Source: an uncultured Coriobacteriaceae bacterium (GTDB taxonomy: Bacteria > Actinomycetota > Coriobacteriia > Coriobacteriales > Eggerthellaceae). Taken from it: DNA of 22,490 bases. Below are positions 15,715 to 22,490 of this stretch, piece after piece (the stretch's first letter is position 1; every line of letters starts with the position of its first letter). The notes beneath the pieces were generated by a model, which had not been told where the DNA came from, did not search any database, and saw only the letters and a list, made by a program, of their open reading frames with translations. A program made the translations under genes and the position numbers. The stretch lies in the NCBI GenBank assembly GCA_902767025.1, contig CACXFZ010000086.1, positions 1 to 22,490 of the forward strand. Reading direction: 5' to 3'.

Positions 15715-17118
15715 ATGACGCGAGGAAAACACGGCAAGCATGCAGGTGCGGTCGAAGACGTGCTCGTCGACGAGGTCGACAGAACCCTGCTTGACATAGA
15801 GCGCGCATTCGAAGCGGCGGAAGACGCCGCCGGAGCCGACCGCGTTGCAATCACCCAGGCCGCCCAGCTCGACGCCGCCGAAGCGGTTGCGATGGCGGGG
15901 TTGGCCATGGAGGCCGACGAACGGGCGGCCGAGGCGCAGCGCATAGCCGTCCTGGCGGAGCGCTCGGGCAACCGCGAGTCGGCCAAGAAGGCGCACAAGG
16001 ACGCCCGTGCGGCACGCAAGACGGCCAAGAAGGAGCACAACGCCGCCACCCGGACGGCCCGGCGCGCATACAACGCCATCAGGTACTCCAACCCCGAGAG
16101 CCTGGGCTTTCTCCGTGTCATCATGGTGGTGTTGGGCATCAACGTCCTGTTCACGGTGTTCGCGCTCACCACCTACATCAAGGGCAGCTACACCCTCGAG
16201 TTCGCCGACATCCTGAACATGGTCAACGTGATGGCCAACGCCGTCACGTTCTGGCTCATCTGGAAGCACAAGAAGGCCGCGCGCCCTTGGGTCGTGGGCG
16301 TCAGCCTGTTCAACATCATCGTGGGCACGGCGTTCAACATCTTCACGGGCAACTTCAACATCGTGACGCAGCTGTTCCTGTGCTCGGGCGACCTGTTCAT
16401 GCTCGTGTACTTCCTGACGAGCACCCGCGTGAAGGCCACGCTCGTCGAGCCGTTCAACAAGCGCACGCTCAACGACGACCTGGACGAAGAGGAAAGCTTC
16501 TTCCGTCCGAAGTCGTGGGCGTTCTGGCGCAACCTCATCATCTACTTCGTCGTGTTCTCCATCGTGGGCCACTGGATGGAAGCGGGCGTGTGCCTGCTCA
16601 TCAAGTACGGCATCGTGCCGGGCACGTACGACCCCACCAGTCAGATCTGGAGCGACTGGCTCTACCCGTTCCCCGTCTACGGCATCGGGTTCTGCGCGTG
16701 CGCGCTGCTGCTCTACCCGTTGAAGAACTGGCTGCAGCGCAAGATCGGCCGGCAGTTCCCCGCACTGGTGCTCAGCTACATCGCGAACGCCCTGGTGTGC
16801 ACGGTTATCGAGCTGGTGATGGGCCTGATCACCAACGCCGACCTGCAGCTGTGGGACTACAGCGACATGTTCTGCAACTTCATGGGCCAGGTGTGCCTGC
16901 AGAACGCGCTCTTCTTCGGATTCGCCGCCACCGTCATGACCTGGTTGGTGTACCCGGCGCTGGAGCGGATGTTCCGCCGCATACCCAACGAGGCGGGCAC
17001 GGGCATCCTGATCATCGCCGTGGTCGGCTGCGCCATCCTGTACGCGTTGTACTACATCAACGTGAGCGGGAGCGACATCCAAACAGTTGTCCAGGGCCTT
17101 ACGAACACGGCTTCTTAG
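15715..17118 (+). CDS. Multi-span membrane protein with Ala-rich coil, CmpB-like C-terminal half
   Basis: This is a 467-residue membrane protein of unknown function. Residues 1-125 are soluble, rich in Ala, Glu, Lys and Arg, and look helical, possibly a coiled coil. Four helices follow (about 130-240), then a charged loop, then a C-terminal half with FFVVFSIVGHWMEAG-type, LYPFPVYGIG, VIELVMGLI and WLVYPALER segments. That half resembles the putative ABC-transporter type IV (CmpB-like) membrane family. The next gene encodes a shorter relative of it. The start is ATG 15715 behind a strong GGAGGGGGAAG site. Its place between the STAS protein and the radical SAM enzyme suggests a part in the same system, such as a target of the switch, a signal sensor or an immunity factor. 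None can be chosen from sequence. Confidence 0.85.
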   Translation: MTRGKHGKHAGAVEDVLVDEVDRTLLDIERAFEAAEDAAGADRVAITQAAQLDAAEAVAMAGLAMEADERAAEAQRIAVLAERSGNRESAKKAHKDARAARKTAKKEHNAATRTARRAYNAIRYSNPESLGFLRVIMVVLGINVLFTVFALTTYIKGSYTLEFADILNMVNVMANAVTFWLIWKHKKAARPWVVGVSLFNIIVGTAFNIFTGNFNIVTQLFLCSGDLFMLVYFLTSTRVKATLVEPFNKRTLNDDLDEEESFFRPKSWAFWRNLIIYFVVFSIVGHWMEAGVCLLIKYGIVPGTYDPTSQIWSDWLYPFPVYGIGFCACALLLYPLKNWLQRKIGRQFPALVLSYIANALVCTVIELVMGLITNADLQLWDYSDMFCNFMGQVCLQNALFFGFAATVMTWLVYPALERMFRRIPNEAGTGILIIAVVGCAILYALYYINVSGSDIQTVVQGLTNTAS

Positions 17119-17143
17119 CGGGCAAGGCGGTGTGTCTTCACGC

Positions 17144-17863
17144 ATGGGCACCGATTGCAACGAACATCCCACGTCCGAGCACGTAGAGAAGGCGGGCCAC
17201 CATCTGGGAGGCGACCTGCCGCCGCTGACGCCGCGCTCGGCCTACCGCTACGAGCGCGAGCGCGCCGCCCACTTCGGCTGGGCCCCCTGGAGCGTGCGCT
17301 TCTGGCGCTGCATGGCCATCGCCTTCTGCGTGTTTTCGGTGGTCGGGCACTGGATCGAGATCCCGTACTGCCTGTTCAACGATTGGGCCTTCGGCATCGT
17401 CGACGACGATTCGCTGGTGTTCGCCGACCCCATGTACCCGTTTCTGGTCTACGGCATCGCCGCGGTGCTGGCCGCCGTTGTGCTGGTGCCCCCGCACAAC
17501 TGGCTGCTCGACCACTATCAGCCGCGGTGGCGCGCCGTGCTCATCTTCTTCGTCGTGTGCGTGGTGGCAAGCGCCATCGGCGAGCTGGTGATGGGGCTGC
17601 TGCTCAACCAGCCCGACCCCGTCACCGGCAAATATCCCCTGTGGGACAACTCGTACCTGCCGGGCAACATCCTGGGGCAGGCGTGGATCGTCAACGACCT
17701 GCTGCTCGGCGGGCTGCTCACGCTGTACGTGTGGGTGCTCTACCCGGCGTTGGTCAAGCTCGTGCGGCTGGTTCCCTACAACCTGGGCTGGCCCATCACC
17801 ATCGTGGTGGTGGTCTCGTTCGTCATCCTGTGCATCGTCAAGTTCTCCGCGCAGGGCACGTAG
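17144..17863 (+). CDS. Multi-span membrane protein, shorter paralogue of the preceding one
   Basis: This 239-residue protein shares a string of motifs with the C-terminal half of its neighbour. These are FSVVGHWIE, MYPFLVYGI, a PHNWLLDHY segment, AIGELVMGLL, LGQAWIVND and WVLYPALVKLVRLVP. It therefore probably arose by tandem duplication, with the long Ala-rich coil and first four helices present only in the other copy. It looks like the same CmpB-like putative membrane family, function unknown. The start is uncertain. ATG 17144 has an AAGGCGG site about 13 bases upstream; GTG 17132 lies closer to it, and a TTG at 17087 would overlap the preceding gene. Two paralogues could act as a heterodimer. 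Confidence 0.8.
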   Translation: MGTDCNEHPTSEHVEKAGHHLGGDLPPLTPRSAYRYERERAAHFGWAPWSVRFWRCMAIAFCVFSVVGHWIEIPYCLFNDWAFGIVDDDSLVFADPMYPFLVYGIAAVLAAVVLVPPHNWLLDHYQPRWRAVLIFFVVCVVASAIGELVMGLLLNQPDPVTGKYPLWDNSYLPGNILGQAWIVNDLLLGGLLTLYVWVLYPALVKLVRLVPYNLGWPITIVVVVSFVILCIVKFSAQGT

Positions 17864-17904
17864 GGGCGTGCGCGTGGAGCGCCGGACCCGGCGGCGAATT
17901 CGTC

Positions 17905-17930
17905 GAAACGAAACCGGCCGTTAGCACGTA
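17905..17930 (+). promoter_or_regulatory. ECF-like promoter candidate before the radical SAM gene
   Basis: GAAAC (17905-17909) and CGTA (17927-17930) are 17 bases apart, the general shape of promoters read by ECF sigma factors. They lie in the longest gap of the operon, 92 bases before the radical SAM start. A TACTAT -10-like box (17929-17934) overlaps it, so an ordinary promoter is also possible. No equal motif was found ahead of the sigma gene. Confidence 0.3.
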
Positions 17931-18021
17931 CTATAGGCACGGGACGCGAACGGGCCTTGCGGGCGATGAGGGTTCGGCGACCCGGTAGGCGAGCATTTCG
18001 AGAGAAGGACGGCAGACTGCA

Positions 18022-19398
18022 ATGGATTCCAGGGAGCAAACGCACGAAGCCCCGTCGCGGACGGCGGGCGAGGCCGGCTGGCATGTGTCGCGTTACAACC
18101 TGAGCGCGCCCGTGCCCGAGGGCAAGACGGTGGCCATCGCCAACCTGTTCAAGGGCACCTGCGCCGAATACAACCCGATCGAGCTGTACCTGCTCTCGGT
18201 TCTGGAGGAGCTGGACGAGAATCATCCGATCATCGAGCGCTTCGCGCGGCGCGGCATCATCGCGAACTTCGACGAGCGGGCCGCGCTCGAGACCATGGGG
18301 CGGGGTGCATGCATGGGCGTGAACGGCGTCGGCCTGACCATCTGCCCCACGATGGGATGCAACTTCGACTGCCCGTACTGCTTCGAGGACCACTACGCGG
18401 GGAAGATGGAACCCGACGTGCAAGACGACGTCGTGGCGCTCGCGAAGCGCATGCTCGACGCCTCCGGCGGCAAGAACATCAGCGTCTCATGGTTCGGCGG
18501 CGAGCCGCTGCTGGCCTGCGACATCATCGAATCGCTGTCCGAGCGGCTGATGGCGCTGGCCGAGGAGTGTGGCGGCGAGTACCGCGCGAGCATCATCACC
18601 AACGGCTATCTGCTCACACAGGACACCGTCGACTTGCTGGATCGCTGCAAGGTGGCGTCCGCCCAGGTGACCATCGACGGCATGGGGGCCACCCACGACG
18701 CCACCAGGCGGCTCGCCAACGGCGGACCCACGTTCGAGCGCATCACCACCAACCTGCGCTCATGCAAGATCCCCTTCAAGGTCAACGTGCGCCACAACGT
18801 GCACGAGGGAAACCGCGCAGAAATGGACGAGCTGCAGGCGTTCATCGGGCAGCTGGCCGAGGAGTCCGGCAACAAGCTGCATTACTACCCGGCGCCGGTC
18901 GCCGGCAGCGAGGCCGCCGACGAGCGCGGCGAGCAGGTGAACCTGCTGTGCGGCACCCATGCGTCCGAGGTGGGCGTGCGTCAGGAGGCAGGGCGGTTCC
19001 ATGCGGGCCGGGGCCACTACTGCGGTGCGCACAACCTCTGGTCGGTGGGAATCGACGCCCAGGGCAACCTGCAAAAGTGCTGGGAGGCCGTGGACAAGCC
19101 CGACATCAGCTTCGGCACCGCGCACGATTGGGATCCGACCGACCCGTTTGCAACGGCGAGCAACCCCGACAACCTGACCATGTTCCTGAACACCGCAGTG
19201 CCCATTGCCGATGAGGAGTGCCGCGAGTGCGTGTGGCTTCCCACCTGCGTAGGCGGCTGCCCCTACAAGCGCCTGTTCGACGAGCGCGCCTGCATCGCGT
19301 TCAAGGACGACCCCGAGCGCTACGTGCTGGCCCTGCGCGACCGCATCGGTGAGGAGCGCGAGGACGACGGCGAAGTGGCCGCTGGCAACGAGGACTAA
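18022..19398 (+). CDS. Radical SAM enzyme with SPASM domain, probable peptide maturase
   Basis: This 458-residue enzyme should use S-adenosylmethionine and a [4Fe-4S] cluster bound by C113, C117 and C120 (GCNFDCPYC) to start radical chemistry. The second core motif is WFGGEPLL. The C-terminal SPASM region has C310, C334, C353, C400, C403, C409, C413 and C424, including CRECVWLPTCVGGCPY, consistent with two auxiliary Fe-S clusters. The N-terminal 95 residues (SRYNL, then a helix-rich segment) resemble those of maturases that modify ribosomal peptides, such as thioether-forming enzymes. It sits at the end of an operon with NHLM exporters, which supports peptide modification. No precursor is found nearby. 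Start is ATG 18022 behind AGAAGGA at somewhat long spacing. Confidence 0.92.
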   Translation: MDSREQTHEAPSRTAGEAGWHVSRYNLSAPVPEGKTVAIANLFKGTCAEYNPIELYLLSVLEELDENHPIIERFARRGIIANFDERAALETMGRGACMGVNGVGLTICPTMGCNFDCPYCFEDHYAGKMEPDVQDDVVALAKRMLDASGGKNISVSWFGGEPLLACDIIESLSERLMALAEECGGEYRASIITNGYLLTQDTVDLLDRCKVASAQVTIDGMGATHDATRRLANGGPTFERITTNLRSCKIPFKVNVRHNVHEGNRAEMDELQAFIGQLAEESGNKLHYYPAPVAGSEAADERGEQVNLLCGTHASEVGVRQEAGRFHAGRGHYCGAHNLWSVGIDAQGNLQKCWEAVDKPDISFGTAHDWDPTDPFATASNPDNLTMFLNTAVPIADEECRECVWLPTCVGGCPYKRLFDERACIAFKDDPERYVLALRDRIGEEREDDGEVAAGNED

Positions 19399-19419
19399 GA
19401 CTCTGCGGAGTTTCGGCTT

Positions 19420-20715
19420 CTAGCCCACCAGGCGTGCCACCAGGGCATCGATCTGCTCGTTGGTCATGCCGGCGTTCATCAGGTAGCTGCGGGCGGCTGC
19501 AGCGTAGTCGATTGCGGTCAGGTCGGCCTGGTCGTCGACGCCTGCCACGTAGCGGAACATCTCGTCGATGTGCGTGGTTCGCACCGTGTCGTAGGCGATG
19601 GCCTTGTCCTGTGGGTTGATGCCGTAGTAGTTGTCGTAGGTGACCATGTAATCGGCGACCATTTCGTCGTAGCTTGCCCCGCACAGCGATTCGAGCAGCA
19701 TGCAGACGAACCCCGTGCGGTCCTTGCCTTCGATGCAATGCACCAGGTAGGGCCCGTCGTGCTGCGCCATCGTGGCGAGTGCGGGGGCGAGCGATGTGGC
19801 GAACTCGCGGGTTTGGTAGTCGGTGCTCAGGTTCGGCATGGCCACGTTGCCCGATGCGAGCAGGGATTCGTAGTAGGAGGTGTCGACGCCCTGCGCAGTG
19901 GCGTTTGCGATGAACTGGGACGCCTCGTCGAGGCTGTCGGACAGGTTGAGCACGAACGCCGTGCCCGCCTGCTGCAGCAGGGGTGCGGCGTAGGCGGCGC
20001 GGCCGCGGTCGTTGTAGATGGGGGAGGCGCAGCGGTAGCACAGGCCCGATGCCATGCTGCCCGCCGCGAACATGCGGAAGTTGGCGAAAGCCTCGTCGGA
20101 GCCGTAGTCGGCGCGCTCGTACGAGTACAGGTGGCTGAAAGCCTCCTGCACGCCCCGATAGGCGCCCACCTGGTTCATCGAGATGGTTGCGGTGTCCGCC
20201 TCGGAAACCCCCGCCCAGTACCAGGGGGATTCGCCGGAGGCGCTGACAAGCGTGATGGTGGCGTCGCCGGGATGCCCCACGAGCATGATGTCGCCGTAGA
20301 GCTTGTGTTCGCCGTTGTAATAGGGGACGCCTTCGAAAGCGAACCCGTTCGAGAATGCGACGTTGACGCCGTCCCCGAAGGAAAAACCGTATAACCCCAG
20401 GTCATCGGCGGGAAGGGCGATGCGGATGCCGCCCGTTTCCTCCCATTGAATTGCCAGGTTCTCGATCAGGGCGGGTAGTGCGGGTTCCGGGGTTTCCGGG
20501 GTCTCGGAGGACGCTTCAGACGATGCGCTTGCCGACGATGGGGCCGACGATTGCGCTGCCGACTGGGATGCCGAGGTGCTCTGGACGCTTGAGGCGCCCT
20601 GCTCGCTTGCAGGTTGCGCGCATGCGGCAAGGGCCAGCGTGGCCAACAGCGCCGCAAACGCGGCCAATGCCCTCGTGCGCTTCATCGCGGGCATGTTTCG
20701 GTGTCCCGAGCCCAT
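19420..20715 (-). CDS. Lipoprotein with tyrosine-phosphatase (Y_phosphatase3-like) domain
   Basis: The 431-residue product is probably anchored outside the membrane. The signal peptide ends with a lipobox, LALAAC, lipid cysteine C32. A Ser/Ala/Pro-rich linker follows to about residue 80. The C-terminal half has the active-site loop HCIEGKDRTG, with nucleophile C327 and arginine R333, the HCx5R signature of the Y_phosphatase3 family (tyrosine phosphatases, some also acting on lipids). ATG at 20715 is chosen because AGGAAGGGG (20724-20732 as complement) lies 8 bases upstream. Met codons at 20694 and 20685 would give shorter signal peptides but lack such a site. It converges on the radical SAM gene with a 21-base gap and diverges from the AlbA_2 gene. 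Its link to the exporter system is unclear. Confidence 0.9.
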   Translation of the reverse strand: MGSGHRNMPAMKRTRALAAFAALLATLALAACAQPASEQGASSVQSTSASQSAAQSSAPSSASASSEASSETPETPEPALPALIENLAIQWEETGGIRIALPADDLGLYGFSFGDGVNVAFSNGFAFEGVPYYNGEHKLYGDIMLVGHPGDATITLVSASGESPWYWAGVSEADTATISMNQVGAYRGVQEAFSHLYSYERADYGSDEAFANFRMFAAGSMASGLCYRCASPIYNDRGRAAYAAPLLQQAGTAFVLNLSDSLDEASQFIANATAQGVDTSYYESLLASGNVAMPNLSTDYQTREFATSLAPALATMAQHDGPYLVHCIEGKDRTGFVCMLLESLCGASYDEMVADYMVTYDNYYGINPQDKAIAYDTVRTTHIDEMFRYVAGVDDQADLTAIDYAAAARSYLMNAGMTNEQIDALVARLVG

Positions 20716-20723
20716 GTGCACAA

Positions 20724-20732
20724 CCCCTTCCT
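20724..20732 (-). promoter_or_regulatory. Ribosome binding site setting the start of the lipoprotein phosphatase
   Basis: On the - strand this reads AGGAAGGGG, 8 bases before ATG 20715. The other candidate ATGs at 20694 and 20685 have no comparable site. Confidence 0.65.
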
Positions 20733-20859
20733 GCGGCGCAGTTGGCAAACGTTTCTGCGATGCTGCGCGCTCTTGTGTGAGCCATCATAGTACTACGCGT
20801 GTGCAAAATCGCATCTTTGCCACCCGTCTGATGCAGAAACACGTACTGGCAGCAAACTG

Positions 20860-20925
20860 TATCAACACATCATATCAAAGACATATCATAGGCTATAATG
20901 ATATGGAAATGATACGGAGTTGATA
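20860..20925. promoter_or_regulatory. Promoter and multi-site operator of the AlbA_2 regulator gene
   Basis: A perfect TATAAT (20894-20899) lies within an array of half-sites. TATCA occurs at 20860, 20873 and 20884, and TGATA at 20899, 20910 and 20921. All neighbouring spacings are 11 bases except 13 for the outermost left pair and 15 across the centre. The centre forms a perfect 8-bp inverted repeat, CATATCAT (20882-20889) with ATGATATG (20898-20905). No good -35 box is visible. The layout suggests cooperative binding on one face of the helix, perhaps self-repression by the downstream regulator. Confidence 0.6.
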
Positions 20926-20952
20926 AAGTCAAGACGTCGAGGGAGGCGGCAC

Positions 20953-22404
20953 ATGGCAATCCCCACGAGCATGGAGACCCTGCTTGCAGGAGACAAAATC
21001 GAGAAGGAGCGCATCGAGTTCAAGGCAGCCTGGGACCCGAAGGCATCCCTGAAGACCATCTGCGCATTCGCCAACGACCTCGACAACCTGGGTGGCGGCT
21101 ACCTTGTGATCGGGGTGCGCGACAAGGAGGGCAAGCCCAAGGAGCTGGTGGGCATCCCTCCAGAGCAGGCAGGCGCGTGGCTGAAGGACATCTTCAACAA
21201 GTGCAAGCTGATCCAGCCGGCGTACATGCCCATCGCCGAAGTCGTGGACTATCGGGGCAAGGCTTTCATCGTCCTGTGGTGTCCGGGTGGCAGCACGCGC
21301 CCGTATTCGGCGCCCAAGGGCTCGAAGGGGCAGTCCGGGCGCGTCTGCTGGGTGCGCAAGGATTCGTCCACGGCCAAACCCACACCCGAAGAGGAAAGCG
21401 ACCTGTACGCGCTGGCGAACAACGTTCCGTTCGACGACAGGCCCAACCACTCGGCGGCTCTCGACGATTTGAGCATCATGCTCGTCAAGTCCTATCTCAA
21501 AGAGGTCGGCAGCACGCTGTACGACCGTGCGGACAAGATGGGCTTCGCCGACCTGTGCCTGAACATGCACATAGCGGATGCGACGTCGGAATGCGTCAAA
21601 CCCCTGAACGCCGGCCTCCTCTTCTTCTGCGCGGACCCCCAAACGTTCTTCCCTGATGCTTATATAGAGGTGGTCGAGCTGCCCGACGGCGAGCGGGGCG
21701 ACAGGATCGTCGAGCACCTGTTCAAGGGGCCGCTTCACGTGCAGCTGCAAGACGCGCTTCGGTACCTGGAGAACAACCTGGTGGAGGAGCACGTGCTCAA
21801 GGGCCGTGATGGTGAGCCGGGCAGCAGGCATTTCAATTACCCGCCTACCACCCTAAGGGAAGTGCTTGCAAACGCCGTCTGCCACAAGGGCTACGACGAA
21901 CGCGAGCCCATCCAGGTGCGGGTTCTGCCCGATCGCATCGAGGTGCTGAGCCATCCCGGCGACGTATGCCCGATCGGCATCGAGGACCTGAAGACGTACC
22001 GCATGACCTGCGGACGCTCCCGGAACCGGCGCATCGGCGAGTACCTGAAAGAGCTGGGATTCACCGCGGGCCGCAACGTCGGTATTCACCAGATGCTCAA
22101 GGCGCTGCGCGACAACGGCTCGCCGGACCCGCTTATCGAGACCGACGAGCAGCGGATGTCCTTCATGGCCACGATCTACGCTCACCACGGCGATGGGGGC
22201 AAGAGCGCCGTGCCACGGGGCAAGGCAGGGCGCCGGGAGGCCGTGCTCGCGTACTTCGCGGACAATCCGGAATCCAGCCTGGCCGCCGCCCGGGACGTGC
22301 TTGGCATACCCATCGCCACCCTGAACAGGGACGTGAGCGCGCTCAAGGCCGAAGGCAGGCTGGAACGGATGGGCTCGCGCGGCAGGTGGTCGGTCATTCG
22401 GTGA
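20953..22404 (+). CDS. AlbA_2 (Schlafen-type) and RecG-like HATPase_c_4 regulator with C-terminal winged helix
   Basis: This 483-residue protein belongs to the group annotated as AlbA_2-domain or RecG-like putative transcriptional regulators. The N-terminal AlbA_2 domain (about 10-150) has IEFKAAW near residue 21, AFANDLDNLGGGYLVIGV, and a later GRVCWVRKDSST segment. The middle HATPase_c_4 part carries TLREVLANAVCHKGYDE (E303, N307) and the IEVLSHPGD block. The last 60 residues form a winged helix, with GIPIATLNRDVSALKAEGRL as recognition region. ATG 20953 is preceded by GAGGGAGG; a TTG at 20920 lies inside the operator and is rejected. Members of this group are often linked to stress response or phage-related regulation. 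The half-site array directly upstream suggests self-regulation. Function is otherwise unknown. Confidence 0.88.
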   Translation: MAIPTSMETLLAGDKIEKERIEFKAAWDPKASLKTICAFANDLDNLGGGYLVIGVRDKEGKPKELVGIPPEQAGAWLKDIFNKCKLIQPAYMPIAEVVDYRGKAFIVLWCPGGSTRPYSAPKGSKGQSGRVCWVRKDSSTAKPTPEEESDLYALANNVPFDDRPNHSAALDDLSIMLVKSYLKEVGSTLYDRADKMGFADLCLNMHIADATSECVKPLNAGLLFFCADPQTFFPDAYIEVVELPDGERGDRIVEHLFKGPLHVQLQDALRYLENNLVEEHVLKGRDGEPGSRHFNYPPTTLREVLANAVCHKGYDEREPIQVRVLPDRIEVLSHPGDVCPIGIEDLKTYRMTCGRSRNRRIGEYLKELGFTAGRNVGIHQMLKALRDNGSPDPLIETDEQRMSFMATIYAHHGDGGKSAVPRGKAGRREAVLAYFADNPESSLAAARDVLGIPIATLNRDVSALKAEGRLERMGSRGRWSVIR

Positions 22405-22490
22405 CAACGCGCCATCCACCTGGGGTTTCGCGACAGCATCGCCCGCGACGGGCAATGGGTTCGAGCTCCCGCGCAGGCCAGCATTTCAAG
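22405..22490. other. Window end, no gene seen
   Basis: After the regulator stop there are 86 bases without a supportable start. A short GCCC/GGGC hairpin occurs near 22440-22453 without a T run, so no terminator is called. Confidence 0.5.

Noticed and set aside
17864..18021. Small frames in the gap before the radical SAM gene as precursor peptide candidates
   Set aside because: The best is an 18-codon Arg-rich frame with a GTG start and no ribosome site, leader or double glycine. Others are under 10 codons.
22440..22453. GCCC/GGGC hairpin after the last gene as a terminator
   Set aside because: The stem is about 4-5 bp and no T run follows.
1..22490. tRNA, rRNA, CRISPR arrays, insertion sequences and phage attachment sites
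   Set aside because: No cloverleaf-like sequence, regularly spaced repeat array, transposase or integrase was seen on either strand. The repeats at 2953-3150 are inverted and unevenly spaced, unlike CRISPR.

Overview
The window is GC-rich throughout, with tightly packed genes mostly on the + strand. The mix of genes fits an anaerobic actinobacterium of the Coriobacteriia, probably Eggerthellaceae. It includes a hydrogenase maturation gene, a small clostridial-type 2[4Fe-4S] ferredoxin, a secreted protein with CWB2 repeats, a MalY-type C-S lyase and an NHLM-type exporter. This placement is inferred from gene content and composition. No rRNA or tRNA gene is present to support it.

Left part (1-6643). 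The 3' part of hypE is followed by a ferredoxin gene. Next come a group of competing hairpins, a secreted CWB2 protein with a possible NEAT-like N-terminal domain, and a strong TTCG-loop terminator. A 424-base gene-free stretch then holds an unusual cluster of inverted and direct repeats. After it lie a PLP-dependent MalY/PatB-type lyase and an overlapping two-component pair: a 7TM LytS-like histidine kinase and a response regulator with a SARP-type winged helix.

Central part (6787-19398). One co-directional block, largely without gaps, encodes an ECF-type sigma factor, a very short NHLM HlyD-like membrane protein, a C39-peptidase ABC exporter and a second NHLM-type ABC exporter. It continues with a STAS protein, a large membrane SpoIIE-type phosphatase fused to a C-terminal RsbW-type ATPase domain, a second STAS protein, two related multi-span membrane proteins and a radical SAM/SPASM enzyme. 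My reading is a peptide-modifying and exporting system in which a serine phosphorylation partner switch is built into the operon and may control sigma activity or exporter function. No precursor peptide can be seen, so the cargo is unknown. This is the most novel part of the window.

Right part (19420-22490). A lipoprotein with a tyrosine-phosphatase signature lies on the - strand, converging on the radical SAM gene. It is divergent from an AlbA_2/RecG-like ATPase regulator on the + strand. The regulator's perfect TATAAT box sits inside an array of TATCA/TGATA half-sites, mostly spaced 11 bp apart, which looks like an operator.
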